From Deltaproteobacteria bacterium (GTDB lineage Bacteria; Myxococcota_A; UBA796; UBA2385): a stretch of 8,092 nt of DNA. Position 1 is the stretch's first letter, and each line of letters starts with the position of its first letter. The translations under genes and the position numbers were made by a program. The notes below the pieces were generated by a model. That model ran no database searches and was not told where the DNA came from. It worked only from the letters and a program-made list of their open reading frames with translations. Shown here one piece after another: positions 1 to 6,214 of the stretch. The DNA lies in contig JAERSX010000117.1 of assembly GCA_016845285.1 (NCBI GenBank), positions 1-8,092 on the forward strand. The letters run 5' to 3'.

Positions 1-483
1 TTCCTGCACCTCGGACACCAGGGGGATGCTCCCGGTCTGGCCGGAGTTGATGTCGGTGAGCCACAGGCTGGCGGAGAGGGCGCCGTAGGCGGCGGGGGCG
101 AAGGTGAGGTTGAGCTCGAGGGACTCGCCGCTCTCGAGCACGCCTGTGTCCACATCCAGGGCCCAAGCGTCTGGCGCCGCGCCGTCGAGGTGGAGCTCGG
201 CGGTGGCCGCACCTTCGCCCACGTTGGTGACCGTCAAGGGCGTGGTGTTGATGTCGCCCACGAACACCAGGCCTTCGTCGATGGCGTCGGCAGAGAGCTC
301 GAGCTGTCCCACCGTGGTGTCGTCGCCGTCGTCACCGCTGTCGTCTCCGCCTTCGTCTCCCCCGTCGTCACCGCCGCCGGTGTCGTCTTGGATCGCGCCA
401 CCCGTAGGAGGCTGAAGCTGCACCTCGGGAAAGCAGGCCGCCAGCAGGATCGTGGCGGTGACCATTGGATGTCGTGCTCGCAC
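1..483 (-). CDS. Lipoprotein with Asp/Gly-rich linker and Ig-like (ASH/choice-of-anchor) domain, C-terminus cut by window edge
   Basis: An open minus-strand frame runs from position 483 off the left edge, giving 161 visible codons. Starting at the GTG at 483-481, the protein begins with a short basic n-region (Arg2, Arg4), a hydrophobic stretch and a lipobox Leu-Ala-Ala-Cys with Cys17 as the predicted lipidation site. Residues about 33-59 are a low-complexity Asp/Gly linker. From about residue 60 the sequence has the feel of an ASH/DUF1573 or choice-of-anchor-D beta-sandwich, with the pieces LTVTNVGEG and LELNLTFAPAAYGALSA. I chose GTG because a GAGGA lies 4 nt upstream (492-488) and because it supplies the basic n-region; an in-frame TGA lies a few codons further upstream. 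The ATG at 465-463 would also work but would leave an uncharged, very short signal. The protein is probably anchored to a membrane and surface or periplasm exposed. Function is unknown; the domain assignment is by pattern only. Confidence 0.75.
   Translation of the reverse strand, partial: MRARHPMVTATILLAACFPEVQLQPPTGGAIQDDTGGGDDGGDEGGDDSGDDGDDTTVGQLELSADAIDEGLVFVGDINTTPLTVTNVGEGAATAELHLDGAAPDAWALDVDTGVLESGESLELNLTFAPAAYGALSASLWLTDINSGQTGSIPLVSEVQE
313..387 (-). repeat. Low-complexity GAC/GGC-rich tract encoding an Asp/Gly linker
   Basis: On the minus strand this stretch is almost entirely GAC, GGC and GGA/GAA codons and encodes the Asp/Gly-rich spacer just after the lipidated cysteine of the lipoprotein. 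Such acidic, flexible tethers after the lipobox are common in Myxococcota lipoproteins. The repeated trinucleotides could make its length variable between strains. It also generates long spurious open frames on the other strand. Confidence 0.7.
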
Positions 484-803
484 CTTGTCCTCGCAGCCTC
501 ATTGTGGGCCATGCGAACAGTGTGTGCAGCCACATCGGTGTGTGAGGCGGGTATTTCGGCTGAACGAGCTCATTTGGCGGGTGCTTGCGGTTGGCCTGAA
601 CAGTGGCTGACCTGGGGTCAGGGCGCCAGTGCTGGTGTCCGGGGGACCATCCTGGGCCTGCTCTGGGTGTCGGTGATGCCTCGGGGCTGTGTCTCGGTCC
701 GAGGAGGACACGACAGTCGCGGTTTGCCTGTGGTGGCGATCGGGTGGGGGTCGGAGACGCCGTGAAATTGGGGTTCGAAGCGGTTGGCCTAGGGCTTGCA
801 TGA
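484..803. other. Divergent intergenic region, no gene recognised
   Basis: About 320 bp lie between the minus-strand lipoprotein start and the plus-strand small exported protein. Open frames here give arginine-, tryptophan- and cysteine-rich translations without domain character, and codon bias does not favour any frame. The region is visibly less GC-skewed by codon position than its flanks. It must hold the promoters of at least the lipoprotein gene and probably of the plus-strand run, but I cannot identify a convincing -35/-10 pair. Two short dyads are visible, at 607-621 and 693-703. No tRNA or clear intrinsic terminator was seen. Confidence 0.6.
607..621. promoter_or_regulatory. Perfect 6-bp inverted repeat, possible operator
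   Basis: CTGACC and GGTCAG are perfect inverted arms around a 3-nt TGG centre. The element sits in the middle of the divergent intergenic region, where a regulator site would be expected. It has no T-tract, so an intrinsic terminator is unlikely. A 6-bp dyad can arise by chance in GC-rich DNA, so this is a weak call from position and symmetry only. Confidence 0.2.
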
Positions 804-1247
804 ATGCAGGGCAGAGCTCACCCTGGAGACCGCGTGCTGCCCACCTTGCTCTTCGCCGCCGCCACCGCTCATGCCTCCTGCGAGGCCCCTGCCGCGCCCT
901 CCTTCGAGTTCGTGGGCCAGCCCACGTGTGTCTCTCTCACCTTCGACGGCAGCGCCACCCAGCTCGTCAGCACCTGCGATCAGCCCGTCATCATCGACCA
1001 GAGCGTGGCGCGTGGTGGGTCACGTGCTCAGGTGGTGCCGGCCCAAGGTCAGGCCACCTTGCGCGATCTCAGCGCGTTCACCCTGGGCATGGAGGGCACC
1101 ATCTTTCAGGTGGTCGCCGTGATCGCCGAGCCGGCAGCGTGCGAGCTCTCCGCCACCGTCGAGGAGCCGGAGCCCGCCTCGGTGGGGGGATCCTGGCTGC
1201 CCGCCCCGCTGCTGGCCCTGGCGGCTGTCTGGCCCTTCGGCGGCTGA
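804..1247 (+). CDS. Small exported four-cysteine protein of unknown function
   Basis: This 147-residue frame shows strong third-position G/C bias. With the ATG at 804 it has an N-region containing Arg4 and Arg10, a hydrophobic core (VLPTLLFAAATA) and a signal-peptidase-I-like Ala-His-Ala site just before Ser-Cys-Glu. A GTG at 834 is a real alternative: it has GGAG 5 nt upstream (825-828) but leaves no basic residue in the signal. The mature protein has four cysteines, at about residues 26, 42, 58 and 113, which could form two disulfides. After a Glu/Pro-rich spacer (EEPEPAS) the last 17 or so residues are hydrophobic (WLPAPLLALAAVWPFGG) and could be a C-terminal membrane or sorting segment, although the usual basic tail is absent. 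I do not recognise the family. A gap of 67 bp without an obvious terminator separates it from the sulfotransferase, so cotranscription is possible. Confidence 0.65.
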   Translation: MQGRAHPGDRVLPTLLFAAATAHASCEAPAAPSFEFVGQPTCVSLTFDGSATQLVSTCDQPVIIDQSVARGGSRAQVVPAQGQATLRDLSAFTLGMEGTIFQVVAVIAEPAACELSATVEEPEPASVGGSWLPAPLLALAAVWPFGG

Positions 1248-1314
1248 AGGCCCTGAATCCCCCGACCTGACCTTCCACTCCTGCGAGAATGGGGCCACGC
1301 GCGACACCCGTCGT

Positions 1315-2451
1315 GTGACTCGTGGGAAGGCCCCCGCGAGCGGGAGGCCCAGGCTGCTCGGTTCGCTCATCCCCTTCGCGCCGCACGGGGCCTTGTGGCG
1401 CGAGGCTCGCCGGAGCGGGGGTGTGGACCTGCGGTGCCTGCACCATCTCGCCGGCCTGCTCTTTCGCTACACCGCCTTCGAGCCGCTCCGACTCGTGGAG
1501 CGCAGCCTCTTCGATGGGGCTCTCGAGAGCGCGCCCCTGGCCGAGGACCCCATCTTCGTGCTGGGGCACTGGCGAAGTGGCACGTCCTACCTGCAGACCC
1601 TGCTCAGTCGAGACCCCCGCCACACCACCAGCACCCTCTTTCGGAGCCTCTTCGTCGACATCTCACGGGTGAGCGAGTCGTGGCTTCAGCCGCTCATGAA
1701 CCTCACCGCCAGGGTGCTGCGCCTGCCCTTCTCCATCCAGCGCATGCCGCTACAGCTCGACATCCCCGCCGAGTGCGACATCGGCCTCTGCAGCTGGCTC
1801 AGCCCCCACAGCTACACCTGGGGTCACGTCTTTCCGCGCAGCTTCTCCGAGCGCTTCGAGCGCTGTGTGCTGGGCCCGTCCGACGACCAGGACGCAGGCT
1901 GGTTGGCGGACTACGACCGGTTCTTTCGCAAGCTCTCCAGGGCTGCCGGGGGTCGCCGTGTCGTGGCCAAGTCGCCCGGTGACAGCGCCCGCATCCCGCA
2001 GCTGCTCCGACGCTATCCCCAGGCCCGCTTCGTCTACATCCACCGCGATCCCATCGCCGTCTTCCACTCCAACCGCTACCTGTGGGGGGTCATTCAGCGA
2101 GAATTCGCGCTCCAGCGAGTCGCCCCGGACGCAGTCGATCAGCAGATCCTCGACACCTACCGTGCACTCCTGCAGCGCTACCTGTCCCAGCGGGCACTCG
2201 TGCCGCCAGGCCAGCTCGTGGAGCTCCGCTACGCGTCCCTGCGAACGGAGCCGGTCGCGACCCTGACGGGGGTCTACGACGGGTTGGGCCTGGGCGAGCT
2301 GCCAGCCGAGGTGCTGGCCTTCCTCGACGACCAGCCGGGCTACCGCGCGCCGACCTACACCACGCCGCCCGCCCTCGAGGCCCGCATCCGCGAGGCGTGG
2401 GCCTTCGCCTTCGAGGCCTGGCCCCCAGTCGAGGCGTCCACGGGCGCGTAG
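1315..2451 (+). CDS. Sulfotransferase family protein (PAPS-dependent, Sulfotransfer_3-like)
   Basis: This 378-residue protein is predicted to transfer a sulfuryl group from PAPS to an acceptor hydroxyl. The 5'-phosphosulfate loop is at residues about 83-93 (LGHWRSGTSYL), matching the family pattern GxxRSGTT/SxL. A conserved KSPG motif lies in the middle, at about residues 219-222. The 3'-phosphate-binding segment follows at about 239-254 (FVYIHRDPIAVFHSNR), with the Arg-Asp-Pro and Ser expected there. Length and motif spacing fit bacterial sulfotransferases. No signal peptide or clear membrane span is seen, so it is probably cytoplasmic. The GTG at 1315 is the first usable start and has no good ribosome site; a nine-codon frame (1289-1318) ends across it and might couple translation. 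It ends one base before a potential ATG of the next gene, so it is likely the first gene of an operon with the SDR and monooxygenase. The acceptor is unknown; a lipid hydroxyl is inferred from context. Confidence 0.9.
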   Translation: MTRGKAPASGRPRLLGSLIPFAPHGALWREARRSGGVDLRCLHHLAGLLFRYTAFEPLRLVERSLFDGALESAPLAEDPIFVLGHWRSGTSYLQTLLSRDPRHTTSTLFRSLFVDISRVSESWLQPLMNLTARVLRLPFSIQRMPLQLDIPAECDIGLCSWLSPHSYTWGHVFPRSFSERFERCVLGPSDDQDAGWLADYDRFFRKLSRAAGGRRVVAKSPGDSARIPQLLRRYPQARFVYIHRDPIAVFHSNRYLWGVIQREFALQRVAPDAVDQQILDTYRALLQRYLSQRALVPPGQLVELRYASLRTEPVATLTGVYDGLGLGELPAEVLAFLDDQPGYRAPTYTTPPALEARIREAWAFAFEAWPPVEASTGA

Positions 2452-2466
2452 GATGGGCCCGCGCAC

Positions 2467-2472
2467 AGGAGG
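2467..2472 (+). promoter_or_regulatory. Strong Shine-Dalgarno that fixes the SDR start
   Basis: A perfect AGGAGG lies 4 nt before the ATG at 2477. It favours 2477 over the in-frame ATG at 2453, which sits one base after the sulfotransferase stop and has no such site. It is the clearest ribosome-binding site in the plus-strand run. Confidence 0.75.
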
Positions 2473-2476
2473 ACCC

Positions 2477-3373
2477 ATGCGCCCCGGACTGCGGCAGCTC
2501 GACGGCAGGGTGGCGGTGATCACGGGTGCCGGTGCCGGCATCGGGCGCGCTCTGGCCCGTGGCTTGCACGCCAAGGGCTGTCATCTCGCCCTCATCGACC
2601 TCGACGGACAGGCCGCTCAGGCCGTGGCCACCGAGCTCGCCCAGGCTGGCTCCGAGCGGCGCATCACCGTGCATCCGGCCGACGTCGCCGACCGCGCCCG
2701 CATGCGGGTCCTGGCAGCCGAGGTCGCCGAGGCCCACGGCAGCCTCCACCTGCTCATCAACAATGCGGGCATCGGCTACGAGGCGGCCTTTCCGCAGACC
2801 AGCCTGGAGACCTGGGACAAGGTCTTGGGGGTCAACCTCTGGGGCGTCATCCACGGCTGCCACTTCTTCCTGCCCCACCTCGCCAAGGCGGAGCAGGCCC
2901 ACATCGTCAACATGTCGAGCCTCTTTGGCTACGTGGGCATGGCGGGTCAGACGGTCTACTGCGCCTCGAAGTACGCCGTGCGCGGTCTGTCCGAGGCCCT
3001 GTGGGAGGAGCTGCGGGGCACGACCGTGGGGCTCACGCTGGTCCACCCGGGCAGCATCGCCACCGACATCATGAAGACCTCGGACGGCGACGATCCCCAG
3101 CTCATGGAGCGTCTCGCCGCCTGGTATGAACAGAACGCCATGCCTCCCGACAAGGCTGCGGCCCGCATCATCCGCGGCGTGGAGACGGGCAAGCGGCGCC
3201 TGCTGGTGACCGCCGAGGCCTACCTGGCCGACCAGGTGCGGCGGCTGTTTCCGGTGGCCGGCAACAAGGTGATGAACGATCTGGTGATCCGTGGCCTCGG
3301 CCTCGAGGACATGCGCGAGAAGCGAGCGACCCAGTGGCAACAGACCATGGTCGACGGCTGGCCGTGGGACTGA
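2477..3373 (+). CDS. Short-chain dehydrogenase/reductase (classical SDR)
   Basis: This 298-residue NAD(P)-dependent oxidoreductase would interconvert an alcohol and a carbonyl. Classical SDR landmarks are all present: cofactor loop TGAGAGIG (residues 16-23), Asp41 at the end of the second strand, which usually means NAD(H) preference, NNAG (95-98), structural Asn120, and catalytic Ser148, Tyr161 and Lys165 in the YCASK motif. After the catalytic core, a C-terminal extension (about residues 235-298) ends in Trp-Pro-Trp-Asp. This is longer than the roughly 250-residue minimal SDR and resembles the extended tails of SadH-like SDRs found beside BVMO genes in actinobacteria. The start is set by an AGGAGG. 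The gene lies 25 bp after the sulfotransferase stop, and its end overlaps the monooxygenase start, so the three genes are probably one operon. The substrate is unknown; a hydroxylated or keto lipid is an inference from the neighbours. Confidence 0.92.
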   Translation: MRPGLRQLDGRVAVITGAGAGIGRALARGLHAKGCHLALIDLDGQAAQAVATELAQAGSERRITVHPADVADRARMRVLAAEVAEAHGSLHLLINNAGIGYEAAFPQTSLETWDKVLGVNLWGVIHGCHFFLPHLAKAEQAHIVNMSSLFGYVGMAGQTVYCASKYAVRGLSEALWEELRGTTVGLTLVHPGSIATDIMKTSDGDDPQLMERLAAWYEQNAMPPDKAAARIIRGVETGKRRLLVTAEAYLADQVRRLFPVAGNKVMNDLVIRGLGLEDMREKRATQWQQTMVDGWPWD

Positions 3374-4878
3374 CTCCGGGCCTGGATGCCGAGGTCCTCG
3401 TCGTGGGGGCGGGCATCAGCGGCATCGGGGCCGCCATCGCGCTCAAGGAGCGGGGGTTCACCGAGGTGATCCTCCTGGAAGGGGCGGACGAGCTCGGCGG
3501 GACCTGGCGGGACAACCGCTACCTGGGTGTGGCCGTGGACATTCCGTCGGCCTCGTACTGCTTCTCGTACGAGACGGACTTTCCGTGGAGTCGGGCCTTC
3601 GCGCCCGGCTCGGAGATCCTCGCCTACATCCGACACTGCGCTGAAGCGCATGGCGTCCTCGGGCAGATCCGGACGGGCGCCCGTGTGTCCGAGGCGCGCT
3701 TCGATGCGTCCGACGACACCTGGGCCGTCTCCCTCGACGGGGGAGAGACGCTGCGCTGTCGCTACCTCGTGGCCGCGACGGGGCTCTTCGGGGCGCCCAT
3801 CATCCCGGACTTCGCAGGCCTCGACCGCTTCGCCGGCCCGGTCTGGCACTCCTCGCGCTGGGACCACGAGGTGGAGCTGAGCGGACGGCGGGTGGGCATC
3901 GTCGGCACGGGCGCCTCGGCGGTCCAGATCGTGCCCGAGCTGGCCGAGCTGGCCGGCCACCTCACCGTGTTCCAGCGGACCCCCATCTACGTGGGACCGC
4001 GCTTCGACCATGCGCTGGCCCCCGGGTCCCCGTGGTCGCCGCGCCGCTGGGCCCCCGTGCGTGCGGGCCTCCGCCTCCTGTCCGAGGCGAGCCTCGACTT
4101 CCTCACCTTCTCCATCGTGAACTACCGACGGCTGCCGTGGTTCGTGCGCGCGGTGGGGTGGCTGGTGCGCCGCCACATGGCCCGTCAGATCGCCGACCCC
4201 GCCCTCGCCGAGAGGCTGGTGCCTACCTACGGCCTGGGCTGCAAGCGCCCGGCCACCTCCAACACCTACCTGCCCACCTTCAACCGGGACGACGTCCGGC
4301 TGGTGAGCGATCCCATCGATCACATCGAAGAACGCGGGGTGATCACGGCGTCTGGAGAGCGCCTGGAGCTCGATGTGCTGGTGCTGGCCACGGGCTTCCA
4401 GACCACCGAGCAGGGCAACGGCCCCTCCTTCGCGGTCCATGGCACCGGTGGCCTCGAGCTGGGCCAGTTCTGGGAAGACCACCGGCTCCAGGCCACCGCC
4501 GGCGTGGCCGTGCCGGGCTTTCCCAATTTCTTCCTGACGGCGGGGCCCTACGCCGGCGGCTTCAATTGGTTCCCCATGCTGGAGGCCCACGTGGGCCTCA
4601 TCGGGGCCTGCCTCGACACGGCGCGCAGCCGGGGCCACACCCGCGTCGAGGTCGATCCCCAGGCCCACGCCGCGTACATGGCCCACATGTGGTCACGGGC
4701 CGAGGGCACCGTGTTCCTCGCGCCCGCGTGTGCCGGAGCCAACAGCTATTACCAGGACCGCCACGGCGACGCCTCGCTCCCGCTCCCCCACACGCCCTGG
4801 TGGCGGGCCTGGCGCAACCGTCGCGTGGGCGTGAAGGACTTCCGCTTCGGCCCTAGCGGCGACTCACCCGCATCATGA
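3334..4878 (+). CDS. Baeyer-Villiger-type flavin-containing monooxygenase
   Basis: This 514-residue FAD- and NADPH-dependent monooxygenase would insert one oxygen atom, typically turning a ketone into an ester or oxidising a heteroatom. Visible motifs in order: FAD Rossmann loop GAGISG (25-30); GGTW followed by NRY (55-63) and Asp69; the class fingerprint FxGxxxHxxxW with Phe166, Gly168, His172 and Trp176, followed by Asp177 where Pro is common; the NADPH Rossmann loop GTGASA (191-196); and the late ATGF motif (352-355). The order and length fit the BVMO/MymA-like group (COG2072). The usual Tyr-Pro-Gly after GGTW reads Tyr-Leu-Gly here. The GTG at 3334 overlaps the SDR by 40 bp and has only a weak GAG upstream; a GTG at 3364, overlapping by 10 bp, is equally plausible and keeps the whole FAD fold. 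Its 3' end overlaps the convergent P450 gene by 26 bp. Substrate unknown. Confidence 0.92.
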   Translation: MATDHGRRLAVGLTPGLDAEVLVVGAGISGIGAAIALKERGFTEVILLEGADELGGTWRDNRYLGVAVDIPSASYCFSYETDFPWSRAFAPGSEILAYIRHCAEAHGVLGQIRTGARVSEARFDASDDTWAVSLDGGETLRCRYLVAATGLFGAPIIPDFAGLDRFAGPVWHSSRWDHEVELSGRRVGIVGTGASAVQIVPELAELAGHLTVFQRTPIYVGPRFDHALAPGSPWSPRRWAPVRAGLRLLSEASLDFLTFSIVNYRRLPWFVRAVGWLVRRHMARQIADPALAERLVPTYGLGCKRPATSNTYLPTFNRDDVRLVSDPIDHIEERGVITASGERLELDVLVLATGFQTTEQGNGPSFAVHGTGGLELGQFWEDHRLQATAGVAVPGFPNFFLTAGPYAGGFNWFPMLEAHVGLIGACLDTARSRGHTRVEVDPQAHAAYMAHMWSRAEGTVFLAPACAGANSYYQDRHGDASLPLPHTPWWRAWRNRRVGVKDFRFGPSGDSPAS

Positions 4879-6214
4879 TGGGCCCATCGGGTCGCAAGAG
4901 CATCATGGGCTTGATGCCCACGGGCGCGTCTTCGGCGAGGGCGAAGTCGGTCTCTCGCACGAAGGTGGCGATGATGAGCAGCATCTGCATGATGGCCATG
5001 CCGTTGCCGATGCAGACACGGGGCCCCCCGCCGAAGGGGATGTAGCCGAAGGAGGGGCGGGCCTTGGCGGCCGCTGCCTCGAAGCGGCTGGGATCGAAGC
5101 GCTCGGGGTCGTCCCAGAAGGCCGTGTTGCGGTGGGTGCCGTAGATGTACGGAATGACCATGGTGCCCTTGGGCACGTGTACGCCGCAGAGCTCCACGTC
5201 GTGCAGGGCGATGCGGTCGATCATCCAGAAGGGCGGGTAGAGGCGCAGGGCCTCGTCGATGACGCGGCGGGTGAGTGCCAGCTCGTGGAGGTTGGTGAAG
5301 GAGAAGGCCCCGGTTCCCACCACCTCATCCACCTCGGCGCGGATCTGCTCGATGTACTCGGGGTGGCGCCCCAGCAGGTAGAAGACCCAGCTGAGCGCGT
5401 TCGACGAGGTCTCGTTGCCGGCCACCATGAGCTGGAGGCTCTCGATGAGCACCTGCTCCTCGGTGAGGTTGTCGCCGGTGTCGTGGTAGGGCGTCTCCAG
5501 CAGGAGGCGCAGGAAGTCCGTCTCGCCCGTGCCTGCTTCGCGGCGGGCCTGGACGTGCTGCATGACGATGGCATCGCCGGCCCGTCGGATGCGCTGGAAG
5601 GCCTCGGTCTGACCGCTGATGCGGAACCAGGGGATCTTGTAGGGCTGCACGATCTGCCGGACGATGAAGGCCTGGATGTCGGAGATGGCGTCGCCGATCT
5701 GCTCGAGCTCCGCCATGCTCATGCTGCGGCCGAACAGCGCGTTCCCCACGAGCCGTAGGGTGACCCGCACCATCTGTTGGTGTATGTCGACGGGGCCCTC
5801 GGCGGCGTCGGCGTGGAGCCGGGTCATGAGGTCGTCGAGCACCTCGGCTTGTAGGGGCAGCACGGCCGACATGCGACTCTGCGCAAAGCCCTTGGCGAGC
5901 AGCCGGCGCTGGCGGTACCAGGCCTCGCCGTGGCTGTTGACGAGGCCCATCCCCTGGAACTCCACCATGCGCTCCACCTGGATGTCCGACTTGTGGAAGC
6001 TCTCGCGCTGGCCCTTGAGCACGGCGCCGATGAGCTCGGGCTCGGTGGTGACCAGGGCGCGCATGGCGCCGCCGAAGTGGAAGGTGAAGGTGGGGCCCAG
6101 CGCCTCCCGGTAGCGCTCGAAGACCGAGACCGGGTTGCGGATCATGTCCCTCGAGTCGAGGAAAGCGCGCCCTCGGGGCACGTGGGGGGCGTTGGTGATG
6201 GTGCCGTCGAACAT
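4853..6214 (-). CDS. Cytochrome P450
   Basis: This 453-residue heme-thiolate monooxygenase is expected to hydroxylate or epoxidise a substrate. Visible motifs: I-helix oxygen-activation site AGNET (265-269), K-helix ExxR at Glu321-Arg324 (EALR), a PERF-type segment (DDPERFDPSRF), and heme-binding loop FGGGPRVCIG with the axial thiolate Cys401. There is no N-terminal membrane anchor, so it is a soluble bacterial-type enzyme needing a separate ferredoxin and reductase, neither of which is in the window. The ATG at 6214-6212 shares its A with the TGA stop of the upstream ligase-reductase gene (TGATG), implying translational coupling; no strong Shine-Dalgarno is present. The frame stays open far upstream (to 7663), but that part is out-of-frame shadow of the upstream gene and lacks domain character. 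The fatty chain made or handled by the coupled upstream enzyme is the likely substrate (inference). Confidence 0.95.
   Translation of the reverse strand: MFDGTITNAPHVPRGRAFLDSRDMIRNPVSVFERYREALGPTFTFHFGGAMRALVTTEPELIGAVLKGQRESFHKSDIQVERMVEFQGMGLVNSHGEAWYRQRRLLAKGFAQSRMSAVLPLQAEVLDDLMTRLHADAAEGPVDIHQQMVRVTLRLVGNALFGRSMSMAELEQIGDAISDIQAFIVRQIVQPYKIPWFRISGQTEAFQRIRRAGDAIVMQHVQARREAGTGETDFLRLLLETPYHDTGDNLTEEQVLIESLQLMVAGNETSSNALSWVFYLLGRHPEYIEQIRAEVDEVVGTGAFSFTNLHELALTRRVIDEALRLYPPFWMIDRIALHDVELCGVHVPKGTMVIPYIYGTHRNTAFWDDPERFDPSRFEAAAAKARPSFGYIPFGGGPRVCIGNGMAIMQMLLIIATFVRETDFALAEDAPVGIKPMMLLRPDGPIMMRVSRR
4870..4917. repeat. Cluster of dyads and a short direct repeat at the convergent gene ends
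   Basis: Three perfect dyads lie within 48 bp: CATCATGATG (4871-4880), GATGGGCCCATC (4877-4888), and GCATCA/TGATGC arms with a 6-nt loop (4900-4917). GCATCATG also occurs as a direct repeat at 4870 and 4900. The segment includes the stop codon of the monooxygenase and encodes the last residues of the P450. There is no T-tract on either strand, so a classical intrinsic terminator is not supported. Part of the symmetry comes from two Met-Met codon pairs in the P450. It could still form RNA hairpins near both mRNA 3' ends. Confidence 0.5.

Noticed and set aside
693..703. CTCGGTCCGAG dyad as a terminator or operator.
   Set aside because: The arms are 5 bp with a 1-nt centre and no T-tract; too short to stand out in GC-rich DNA.
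190..765. A 191-codon plus-strand open frame across the lipoprotein start and the intergenic region.
   Set aside because: It is antisense to the lipobox and linker of the lipoprotein, is driven by the GTC-rich tract, and continues into sequence with no coding bias.
1078..1623. A 181-codon minus-strand open frame over the junction of the small exported protein and the sulfotransferase.
   Set aside because: Codon-position bias and motifs support the plus-strand frames, and this translation shows no family features.
2453..2476. ATG at 2453 as the SDR start.
   Set aside because: It lacks a ribosome site, and the perfect AGGAGG at 2467-2472 points to the ATG at 2477, which still leaves a normal N-terminus before the cofactor loop.
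2090..3340. A 416-codon minus-strand open frame opposite the sulfotransferase and SDR.
   Set aside because: It spans two unrelated plus-strand genes with strong motifs and itself shows only His/Arg/Gly-rich low-information sequence.
3220..4686. A 488-codon minus-strand open frame opposite the BVMO.
   Set aside because: It has no recognisable domain, and its composition is typical of antisense shadow in GC-rich genes. The plus strand has the full set of FAD, NADPH and BVMO fingerprint motifs.
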